A stretch of DNA of 48,549 nt from Patescibacteria group bacterium. Its GTDB lineage: Bacteria > Patescibacteriota > Gracilibacteria > UBA1369. Below are positions 42,778-48,549 of the stretch, one piece after another. A model generated the notes under the pieces. That model saw only the letters and a list, made by a program, of their open reading frames with translations, had not been told where the DNA came from and ran no database searches. The translations under genes were made by a program, and so were the position numbers. Location: NCBI GenBank assembly GCA_963169815.1, contig CAUJDC010000039.1, positions 1-48,549 on the forward strand, given 5' to 3'. The number at the start of each line of letters is the position of its first letter. Positions within the stretch are counted from its first letter, which is position 1.

Positions 42778-43224
42778 TTAATTTGATTGATTTAGAAATT
42801 GCTCAGCTTTTTTCAGAATGGTACGAGCATTTTCAAATGTAATTTGCCTGATTGACTGATCATAATCAAGCCAAACAAATCCCTGATGCTCGAAGGAGAT
42901 AGTCACTTTTTCATCTGGGACTTCGCCAAGGAAAAAAGTTACAGTTTTATGAATGGTTTTATCTTTGCGACGGAAAAAATATTCCAGTTTATGTTCAAAA
43001 TTCGGTACCATTTTAATCTCCTTGATGCCAGTTTCTTCTTCCAGTTCGCGAATGGCGGCCTGCATTTCTGATTCTCCTGCTTCGAGGTGACCTTTGGCGA
43101 AATCGTAATGACCTCCTGGATAATGTAATAATAGATAATGGCGTTTGCCGTTCTCGGGGTAGTAAACCACTACTCCCGCTGAAAATTCTTGTGAATCTCT
43201 TTTTTTGCTTTTTTGCTCTTTCAT
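42778..43224 (-). CDS. NUDIX hydrolase (Ap4A hydrolase-like)
   Basis: 148 residues from ATG 43224; the ORF-track start is 28 codons upstream and crosses the divergent promoter, so it is unlikely. The Nudix box is GHLEAGESEMQAAIRELEEETG. The preceding SAGVVVYYPENGKRHYLLLHYPGGHYDFAKG and a C-terminal HQGFVWLDYDQ resemble bis(5'-nucleosyl)-tetraphosphatases. Unlike the NUDIX gene at 16002 this one is intact. It is probably co-transcribed with pepA. Confidence 0.88.
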   Translation of the reverse strand: MKEQKSKKRDSQEFSAGVVVYYPENGKRHYLLLHYPGGHYDFAKGHLEAGESEMQAAIRELEEETGIKEIKMVPNFEHKLEYFFRRKDKTIHKTVTFFLGEVPDEKVTISFEHQGFVWLDYDQSIRQITFENARTILKKAEQFLNQSN

Positions 43225-43227
43225 AAA

Positions 43228-43256
43228 TTGAATTGGTTTTGTGTTAGAATTATAAT
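43228..43256 (+). promoter_or_regulatory. Sigma70-type promoter for the Mrp-like gene
   Basis: TTGAAT (43228-43233), a 17-nt spacer and a perfect TATAAT (43251-43256) lie about 60 nt before ATG 43317. Confidence 0.65.
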
Positions 43257-43316
43257 AAGATTTTGCTAGACTTATGCCAAGTAGAAAGGATTCTAAAAAG
43301 CTGTCCAAATAAACTA

Positions 43317-44300
43317 ATGATGAAGAAAATTTCCGGTCAGGAGAAAGTAAAAAATATTTTAGCCACTCAGACCAAGGCCTCTAAAGTGATGAAAGACTTG
43401 GGAATAAATTTAAGCGATGAGGATGAAAATCTGGCGCTGATTGAATTGGCCCTAAAAAATAAAATACCGCTACAGATTCTCTTAAATAACTTGGCTAAAA
43501 ACTTGGGAATGAAAGTGGAATGGCCAAAGGTCAAAGGAGTTGATGAAAAGTTTATTGGAGCTTATGGAAAATCAGCTGGATCCAGAACTGGTCGACCTGC
43601 TGATATCAAAAAGATTGTAGCAGTACATAGTGGTAAAGGTGGTGTAGGAAAAACTTTTTTAACTATTGCTTTGGCTTTGTATGGCCTGCAGAGAGACAAA
43701 AAAATCGGTTTACTGGATTTGGATATTGATTGTCCAAATGTCTACAAGGCATTAGGGCTCAAAGGTAGACTGATTGCCAATAAGAATCGCCAGATCGAGC
43801 CTCTTAATTATCGTGGACTCAAAGTTATTTCGATGGGAGCAGTTTTAGAAAGAGAAAATGAAGCGATTATGTGGAGAGGACCAATACTGACCAAAGCCAT
43901 CGAACAATTGCTTTACGACACTGCTTGGGGTGAATTGGATTTATTGATTATCGATTTCCCTCCTGGAACTGGCGATGCACCTTTAACTTTGTTTAATATG
44001 CTGAAACCTGATGCAGTTATCGCAGTTACTACTGCCACGCCAATTGCTTTGCTGGACACATCCAAAACTATCGACATGTGCAAACAATTGGGTGTGAAAG
44101 TAGCTGGACTGGTAGTAAATATGTCTGGGGATATTATGGGGAAATTATCCAAACAGGAGGCTACAAAGAAACTGGGGGTGGAGTTGTTGGCAAGTATAGA
44201 AATGTCGAAAAAATATGGTGGTGGCCTGAATTGGAATGAACAGCCAGACAGCACACTTAAGCGGAAAATTAAAGCTATATGGAAAAAAATCTTTAGTTAG
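43317..44300 (+). CDS. Mrp/ApbC-like P-loop ATPase
   Basis: 327 residues from ATG 43317; the ORF-track start lies in the leader. The deviant Walker A is HSGKGGVGKTFLT, and later motifs are LLDLDIDCPNVYKAL, MGAVLERENEAIMWRGP and LLIIDFPPGTGDAPLTL, all typical of Mrp/NBP35 Fe-S carrier ATPases. The usual C-P-x-C pair after NMS is absent (NMSGDIMGKLSK), so cluster binding as in standard Mrp is doubtful. The N-terminal 75 residues resemble a DUF1858-like helical domain (ASKVMKDLGINLS) without its cysteines. Confidence 0.85.
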   Translation: MMKKISGQEKVKNILATQTKASKVMKDLGINLSDEDENLALIELALKNKIPLQILLNNLAKNLGMKVEWPKVKGVDEKFIGAYGKSAGSRTGRPADIKKIVAVHSGKGGVGKTFLTIALALYGLQRDKKIGLLDLDIDCPNVYKALGLKGRLIANKNRQIEPLNYRGLKVISMGAVLERENEAIMWRGPILTKAIEQLLYDTAWGELDLLIIDFPPGTGDAPLTLFNMLKPDAVIAVTTATPIALLDTSKTIDMCKQLGVKVAGLVVNMSGDIMGKLSKQEATKKLGVELLASIEMSKKYGGGLNWNEQPDSTLKRKIKAIWKKIFS

Positions 44301-44343
44301 AAAATAAACCGTGCTAGATTGTTATAGTCTTTTTATTTTAAAA

Positions 44344-45366
44344 ATGGCTAATAATTCACCACTTAAAAAGCATCAACAATTTGGCATTAAACTACTACTG
44401 ATTGCCGTAATTGTAGGAGTGACTTTTACTGTGTGGTATTGGTCTGAAAAAAAACAACCAGGTAGTGATGCCATGGTTGAACATCAACAAAATCAAATTC
44501 CAGGTAATGATTTATCTGCCAATAAAGCAAAGTATGCAGAATTGGCAAAGAAAATAGTGACGAGTGATTATGAGGATATTATTTTGGCTGAAAATTTCCA
44601 TTTGATTAGTGAAGGAAAGGCTTTAAATGCTTCAGATGCAAAACAGTTTTGGATGGACTTTAGAAAACAATGGGGAGAGGTTAAACCCGAGTCAGTGAAA
44701 ATGGAAACTCTTGGCAATCAAGTAAAGATTAGTTATCAAACTACAAATCTGCAATTCCGCAGAGTTTTGGCTTTTGGCAATTATAAATCACCTCAAATAC
44801 AACCAAGTTTACTGAGAGATTTTGTTGAAGCCGCGCCAGTTGGAAGTAAGCAGAACTTACTGGTTGGACAGACTCTCCCCGCAGGTATGATTGTAGAAAC
44901 TTACATGGATGGAAAGATTAGCAAAACAGATATTACTAAATCTAAGAATTGGAAAATCATTGTCTTCTACCCAGCAGACTTCACCTTTGTCTGTCCGACA
45001 GAGTGTATTGCCTTAAGAGATGATTTTAAAAAATTTGATGACATGAAAGTTGATGTTTATGGCGCTAGCATTGATTTGCCAGAAACACATCAGGCCTGGG
45101 AAGAAATGTATCTGGGCATGCTCCCCTATCCCTTGATCAGCGATTACGATAAAGTTTTGGCCAGGACTTTTGGCTTTTGGAGTGAAAAAGAAGGCGTTAC
45201 TCTCCGGGGTACTGTGATCATTTCTCCTGATAATGAAATTAGATTCATGTCTGCTCAAAGCAATGATACTGGAAGAAACGTAGATGAATATTTACGCTTA
45301 ATCAAGGCTTTTCAGACGCCTGGTTTAAAACCAGTAAACTGGCATGAAGGAGAAAAAACTCTTTAA
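44344..45366 (+). CDS. Membrane-anchored fusion protein with C-terminal peroxiredoxin domain
   Basis: 340 residues from ATG 44344. One membrane segment (about 14-33, IKLLLIAVIVGVTFTVWYW) follows a short basic cytosolic N-terminus. Residues 60-160 form an unrecognised small alpha/beta domain (YAELAKKIVTSDYEDIILAENF, NASDAKQFWMDF). Residues 170-340 are an AhpC-type peroxiredoxin with peroxidatic Cys217 in FYPADFTFVCPTECI. The position of the resolving Cys is Lys (TPGLKPVNWHEGE against TGELCPANWKPG in the window's other peroxiredoxin). It would act outside the membrane, perhaps as a 1-Cys enzyme or sensor. Its stop overlaps the convergent rnc stop. Confidence 0.85.
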   Translation: MANNSPLKKHQQFGIKLLLIAVIVGVTFTVWYWSEKKQPGSDAMVEHQQNQIPGNDLSANKAKYAELAKKIVTSDYEDIILAENFHLISEGKALNASDAKQFWMDFRKQWGEVKPESVKMETLGNQVKISYQTTNLQFRRVLAFGNYKSPQIQPSLLRDFVEAAPVGSKQNLLVGQTLPAGMIVETYMDGKISKTDITKSKNWKIIVFYPADFTFVCPTECIALRDDFKKFDDMKVDVYGASIDLPETHQAWEEMYLGMLPYPLISDYDKVLARTFGFWSEKEGVTLRGTVIISPDNEIRFMSAQSNDTGRNVDEYLRLIKAFQTPGLKPVNWHEGEKTL

Positions 45367-46082
45367 TTGTCTGTACTAAGTTTGACGTGCTCCCACTGTT
45401 TGGTTCTTAGGCCAGCCAGGGCAGCTTCTTGTTCAGCTTTTTGTTTGCTTGAGCCACTACCTTCAGACACTTTTTCTTTGCCCAGGTAAAGTGCCATAGT
45501 AAAAACTTTGTTGTGATCTGGACCTGCTTCTGAAATAAATACATATTCAGGAGTTACTCCGAGTAATTCCTGGGCAATTTCCTGAACACGGGATTTTGCA
45601 TCAATGTGATGTCCTTGTTCTAGAATATTGTTAAGACGTCCTAAAATAAAATTGTCAGCAAATTGATGTATTGCTCCATATCCCTGATCCAAGTAAATCG
45701 CTCCAATTAATGCTTCAAGAGTGTTAGCAAGGATATAATTTTTCTTACGCCCTCCTGAACGCTCTTCGCCCCTACTCAGGTAGAGATAGAGGCCGAGATC
45801 TAATTCAACAGCAATTTCAGCCAAATGCTTGCCTTTAACCAAGGCAGAGCGCCAATTAGTTAAAACCCCTTCTTCTTCTTGAGGGTATTTTTGATAAAGA
45901 TATTCAGTTACGACTAATTCCAACACGGCATCACCAAGGAACTCCATACGCTCATTATGCTGATTTTTCAGATCACGATGTTCATTTAGATAAGATTTAT
46001 GAACAAAAGCCAAGTCCAAGATTTTCAAATCTTTAAATTGAACTCCTAGCTTTTCCATTAGAGCTTTGTACCGAATGTGCAT
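45363..46082 (-). CDS. rnc: Ribonuclease III
   Basis: 239 residues. The RNase III signature is NERMEFLGDAVLELVVTEYLY, and the second metal site lies in ANTLEALIGAIYLDQGY. The C-terminal dsRNA-binding domain spans about residues 160-228 (SRVQEIAQELLGVTPEYV, GSGSSKQKAEQEAALAGL). It processes rRNA precursors and structured RNAs. It starts 3 nt after the nusB stop, and the two form an operon. Confidence 0.97.
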   Translation of the reverse strand: MHIRYKALMEKLGVQFKDLKILDLAFVHKSYLNEHRDLKNQHNERMEFLGDAVLELVVTEYLYQKYPQEEEGVLTNWRSALVKGKHLAEIAVELDLGLYLYLSRGEERSGGRKKNYILANTLEALIGAIYLDQGYGAIHQFADNFILGRLNNILEQGHHIDAKSRVQEIAQELLGVTPEYVFISEAGPDHNKVFTMALYLGKEKVSEGSGSSKQKAEQEAALAGLRTKQWEHVKLSTDN

Positions 46083-46085
46083 AAT

Positions 46086-46538
46086 TTATTTTTTTTCTTT
46101 AGATTTAGTACCTTTGACTGACTTCGCGTCTGGTTTGTGTTTGTTCATAATAGAACTAAGTACTCCATTAATAAACTTACTGCTATTGAGGTCGCCGAAT
46201 ACCTTGGCAATTTCTATAGCTTCGTTAATTGCAACTACTGGAGGAACATCATTAGAGAAAAGAATTTCGTAAGTCCCCATTTCTAAAATGACGCGATCTA
46301 CCAATGCGATACGATCAAAAGGCCACTCTGGTGCCTCGGTAGAAATTATTTTTTGAACTTCTTTCTGATGCTTGAGTACGCCTTTTAGTAATTCTTCAGC
46401 AAAAGTTGAATCGGTCAGTTTGTCAGCAAACTCTTTGAGATTGCTGGCGAGGTCTGGCTCTACAGTTCCGTTGCGGAACTCGTAGCTAAACAAGGTCTGC
46501 ATTACTGCAATGCGAGCAAGATGCCTATAACTGGCCAT
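46086..46538 (-). CDS. nusB: Transcription antitermination factor NusB
   Basis: 150 residues, all-helical NusB fold: RHLARIAVMQTLFSYEF at the start, IALVDRVILEMGTYEILF in the middle and VVAINEAIEIAKVFGDLNSSKFINGVL at the end, the family's most conserved stretch. It works in rRNA antitermination with NusE. The basic tail DAKSVKGTKSKEKK is an extension. A promoter-like TATAAT lies 33 nt upstream. Confidence 0.95.
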   Translation of the reverse strand: MASYRHLARIAVMQTLFSYEFRNGTVEPDLASNLKEFADKLTDSTFAEELLKGVLKHQKEVQKIISTEAPEWPFDRIALVDRVILEMGTYEILFSNDVPPVVAINEAIEIAKVFGDLNSSKFINGVLSSIMNKHKPDAKSVKGTKSKEKK

Positions 46539-46570
46539 ATGGGTAGGGGTAGGTTTTTAAATATCAGTTT

Positions 46571-46576
46571 ATTATA
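46571..46576 (-). promoter_or_regulatory. Candidate -10 element for nusB-rnc
   Basis: On the minus strand the sequence GGCTATAATAAACTG carries a perfect TATAAT at 33 nt before the nusB ATG. No good -35 is visible. Confidence 0.4.
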
Positions 46577-46596
46577 GCCTAACTGCAGCCTTTTTA

Positions 46597-46788
46597 CTAG
46601 GCTTTTACCTTTTTAACAGTAGCTGTTTTAGTTTTTTCACGAAGCTTCAGATTACCCTTAAGATCAAGGTTCTTCATTTTTGTAACTACACCCATGAGTT
46701 TAGTGCGAGTGTGGGACATAAAAGCGCTGTGTCTAGACTTAGAACGGCTCTTAGTCATTTTATATTTTGGTACTGGATGCTTAGCCAT
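46597..46788 (-). CDS. rpmF: Ribosomal protein bL32
   Basis: 63 residues, basic. It starts MAKHPVPKYKMTKSRSKSRHS, the bL32 N-terminal pattern (VPKRKTSKSRRDxRRSH). The rest is Lys-rich, and the zinc-binding cysteines of the C-type form are absent, so this is a zinc-free variant. Its place directly after yceD is the classic yceD-rpmF pairing and supports the call. bS18-like or another small basic ribosomal protein is the less likely alternative. Confidence 0.75.
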   Translation of the reverse strand: MAKHPVPKYKMTKSRSKSRHSAFMSHTRTKLMGVVTKMKNLDLKGNLKLREKTKTATVKKVKA

Positions 46789-46806
46789 GGCTAGAGAATT
46801 AAATAA

Positions 46807-47367
46807 TTATTTAATTAAATCTTTTAAATGAGCAAAAGGTTTGTGAGTTTCTGCCTGAGTCTCTGCGTTTTTCGTAGTAGATTTGACCTGACAACCCGGT
46901 TTGTGCTTTGACTTCGTATTCAAATCGATGCGACAGTCTGTGCAAAGCCCTTTGCAGCGCTCAGAGCATACTGGAATCATGGGAAATTGCAAGAGCATTT
47001 CCTGACGTAACATCTCAGTCAAATCTATGGCCATATCCTGTTTATCGATGAGAAAAACCTCCATCGCATCATAGTCACGAGAAGGTGGTTCCGCATAGAA
47101 AAGTCTTTCTGAAGTCTTAACATCAATAGGATAGTTAAATTCCTTTAAACAACGGGAACAAACCTGATCTGTTGAAGTATATAGATTTTCCAAAAGTACA
47201 GAAAGACCATCTTTTAAGCGGATTACTGTGAATTCGGCGGTAATGGGCTCTGCCAAGTCGATATCTGACCCTAGAGATGGACTAGCTTTTAGTTCGTCCT
47301 TGAAGGTGGCGCCACGACCATCATTCCACACTTGCCCAATTTTGACTGAGTTGATGTTGTTTATCAT
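46807..47367 (-). CDS. yceD: YceD/DUF177 family protein (23S rRNA accumulation protein)
   Basis: 186 residues. The family has the core VCSRCLKEFNYPIDVKTSERLFY and the later element LCTDCRIDLN, which form two C-x-x-C pairs. Here the region CSERCKGLCTDC is Cys-rich. Proteins of this family precede rpmF in many bacteria and are needed for 23S rRNA accumulation. The C-terminal tail (STTKNAETQAETHKPF) is a short extension. It starts 4 nt from the BI-1 gene, so the order BI-1, yceD, rpmF looks like one operon. Confidence 0.85.
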   Translation of the reverse strand: MINNINSVKIGQVWNDGRGATFKDELKASPSLGSDIDLAEPITAEFTVIRLKDGLSVLLENLYTSTDQVCSRCLKEFNYPIDVKTSERLFYAEPPSRDYDAMEVFLIDKQDMAIDLTEMLRQEMLLQFPMIPVCSERCKGLCTDCRIDLNTKSKHKPGCQVKSTTKNAETQAETHKPFAHLKDLIK

Positions 47368-47371
47368 AAAA

Positions 47372-48046
47372 CTAACGGCGGTTTAAAGCACTTAATAAGC
47401 GTAGAATATAGAGGAAGAGATTAAAAATATCCAGATAAAGTTCAATAGCAGCTTCTATATACATATGTTCAGGAAAAGTCTTGAGACGCTGCAAATCGTA
47501 CATTGTGTAAGCACTGAAGATAACGACGCCAATACCAGAATAAATCATTTCAAAAGTATTGCTCCAAGGTACAAAGATACCAACGACGCCAACAACGATC
47601 ATGCCAAGCAGTGAAAGCATTAAAAACCCTCTTAATCCTTGCAGGTTGAAGTGTGTGGTGTAGCCAAAAACTGCAGCAGCTGTGAACATTAGAGCTGTCG
47701 CACCAAAAGCTTTAATGAGAAGACTTACTCCGGCCGCACTTTCCACAAAATAAGCTAGAATCGGCACTAAAGTAAGTCCAGTAATCACGGCGAAAGCCGT
47801 AAATAGCACATAATTTAACCCCTGCTTTTGACTCCAAAGTCTGGCAGTCAGAATTAAAATAACTTCAGCAAACAGCAAAATATAGATGCTGGCCGTATTA
47901 GCAAGGAAGAATGGAACCAAATAATTCAGTCCGACATAAGCTCCAGCAGCTGAAGCAGCGACTGCTAAACCGAAGAAAAACATAACTTTAGAGAGGAAAC
48001 TGCTCTGATAAACAGGACGTGTTTGTGAAAGATCTGGGTTCAGCAT
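47372..48046 (-). CDS. Bax inhibitor-1/YccA family membrane protein
   Basis: 224 residues with seven hydrophobic helices. The family features are the N-terminal VYQSSFLSKVMFFFGLAVAAS, the central AAAVFGYTTHFNLQG and the C-terminal TMYDLQRLK followed by AAIELYLDIFNLFLYILRLL, which ends close to the stop as usual. Bacterial BI-1 homologues (YetJ) can leak Ca2+ in a pH-dependent way. The gene heads an operon with yceD and rpmF and is divergent from the hydrolase gene. Confidence 0.93.
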   Translation of the reverse strand: MLNPDLSQTRPVYQSSFLSKVMFFFGLAVAASAAGAYVGLNYLVPFFLANTASIYILLFAEVILILTARLWSQKQGLNYVLFTAFAVITGLTLVPILAYFVESAAGVSLLIKAFGATALMFTAAAVFGYTTHFNLQGLRGFLMLSLLGMIVVGVVGIFVPWSNTFEMIYSGIGVVIFSAYTMYDLQRLKTFPEHMYIEAAIELYLDIFNLFLYILRLLSALNRR

Positions 48047-48071
48047 AGTTTTATTGTTAAATTTTAGCTAT

Positions 48072-48100
48072 CCTATAAGGGGAATCGGGTGTGATGTTAA
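48072..48100 (-). promoter_or_regulatory. Candidate promoter for the BI-1/yceD/rpmF operon
   Basis: On the minus strand TTAACA (48095-48100), a 17-nt spacer and TATAGG (48072-48077) stand 25 nt before the ATG. Confidence 0.45.
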
Positions 48101-48107
48101 CATTTTT

Positions 48108-48136
48108 TTGGCAGAATTGCCAGTATCAATTACAAT
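48108..48136 (+). promoter_or_regulatory. Sigma70-type promoter for the alpha/beta hydrolase gene
   Basis: TTGGCA (48108-48113), a 17-nt spacer and TACAAT (48131-48136) lie 22 nt before the ATG at 48159. Confidence 0.65.
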
Positions 48137-48158
48137 ACCATCCGTAAATTTACCCTAT

Positions 48159-48549
48159 ATGGAAAAATTTAAATTCAAAATAGCAGGAAGAGAAGCGGCT
48201 GGCTGGTCAATGGGCCAAGGCAAACCAATGATTTTCCTGCATGGTTGGGGAGGTTGTAAAGAATCCTGGGAACTTTTGATGACTAAACTTGGTGTATTGG
48301 GCTTAACCGAAAAGCACTGTTTAATAGCTTTAGATTTGCCTGGTTTTGGAGAAAGCAAAGAACCACCAGTAGCCTGGAACGTTGGGGATTATGTAAAATG
48401 GTTTGAAGAAGTCCTGGACTACTTAAATGACAAATATGGCGCTAATTTATCAGATGGCTACGATTTAGTAGTGCATTCTTTTGGCGGACGCATGCTATTT
48501 AAAATGTTAGGCCAACAGGAGACTCAAAAATATCGTTTAGATAGACTGG
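48159..48549 (+). CDS. Alpha/beta hydrolase fold protein (3' partial)
   Basis: The ATG at 48159 opens a frame that runs past the window end, so the ORF track does not list it. The visible 130 residues show the alpha/beta hydrolase core: MIFLHGWGGCKESWELL (oxyanion-hole HGWGG), LIALDLPGFGESKEPP, and the nucleophile elbow LVVHSFGGRML (H-S-F-G-G, Ser nucleophile). The acid and His of the triad lie outside the window. Substrate is unknown; esterase or acyl hydrolase activity is usual. The ORF at 48155 on the other strand is its shadow. Confidence 0.88.
   Translation, partial: MEKFKFKIAGREAAGWSMGQGKPMIFLHGWGGCKESWELLMTKLGVLGLTEKHCLIALDLPGFGESKEPPVAWNVGDYVKWFEEVLDYLNDKYGANLSDGYDLVVHSFGGRMLFKMLGQQETQKYRLDRL

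Noticed and set aside
1-48549. Whole-window reassignment of TGA to Trp or Gly
   Set aside because: TGA ends the HIT gene at its overlap with the CYTH start, and also tyrS and the 20725 gene. Conserved genes such as topA, sufB, pepF and pepA have no internal TGA.
1-48549. CRISPR arrays, insertion sequences, integrase, rRNA genes
   Set aside because: No regularly spaced repeats, transposase motifs, recombinase motifs or rRNA sequence were seen in any part of the window.

Overview
The window is bacterial chromosome from a small-genome lineage. It most resembles the Candidate Phyla Radiation (Patescibacteria), perhaps near Peregrinibacteria/Gracilibacteria, but no rRNA or other taxonomic marker is present, so this is inference. 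The hints are tightly packed genes, secreted proteins combining SLH or peptidoglycan-binding-like domains with low-complexity linkers, a SUF-type Fe-S operon, and starts that almost all lack a Shine-Dalgarno sequence and sit behind A/T-rich leaders. TAA, TAG and TGA all appear as ordinary stops, so the window does not show wholesale UGA recoding, although three otherwise intact reading frames contain one in-frame stop each.

Layout. (1) 1-6009: the end of a prophage or integrated element with a visibly higher G+C content. It holds a large duplicated-module structural protein cut by the window edge, a kelch-like propeller protein, a small charged protein and an amidase/SLH endolysin. A repeated leader, TAATCATT(T)AAC, precedes the three downstream genes. 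(2) 6010-7693: an A/T-rich junction with a compact foldable element, a small membrane protein, a HEPN-like protein and gene remnants. (3) 7694-14521: a seven-gene, same-strand, A/T-rich cluster, in transcription order a TrpD-like phosphoribosyltransferase/phosphorylase (split by an in-frame TAG), a HAD phosphatase, a TrpRS-like class I synthetase, a zinc MDR dehydrogenase, a divergent TyrRS, a GT-A glycosyltransferase and a PIG-L deacetylase. The combination recalls mycothiol-type logic (glycosyltransferase, PIG-L deacetylase, aaRS-like ligase). It is the best candidate here for an undescribed pathway.

(4) 14533-30646: mixed core and envelope genes: HIT and CYTH proteins, two DoxX proteins, a broken NUDIX gene, a TMEM175-like channel, a CAP protein, two large secreted proteins, a helical-repeat secreted protein, tRNA-Leu(CAG), a protein with carbonic-anhydrase-like motifs, PepF, topoisomerase I, a nitroreductase and an M15 peptidase. 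(5) 30693-37957: the SUF system (sufC, sufB, a short sufD, Rieske ferredoxin, MEMO, sufS, sufU, sufT), interrupted by one gene on the opposite strand between sufB and sufD. (6) 37938-45366: SNase, NYN nuclease, rhodanese, peroxiredoxin, thioredoxin reductase-like enzyme, leucyl aminopeptidase, NUDIX, an Mrp-like ATPase and a membrane-anchored peroxiredoxin fusion. Together these suggest a sulfur/redox homeostasis neighbourhood. (7) 45363-48549: rnc, nusB, rpmF, yceD, a BI-1 family membrane protein and the start of an alpha/beta hydrolase.
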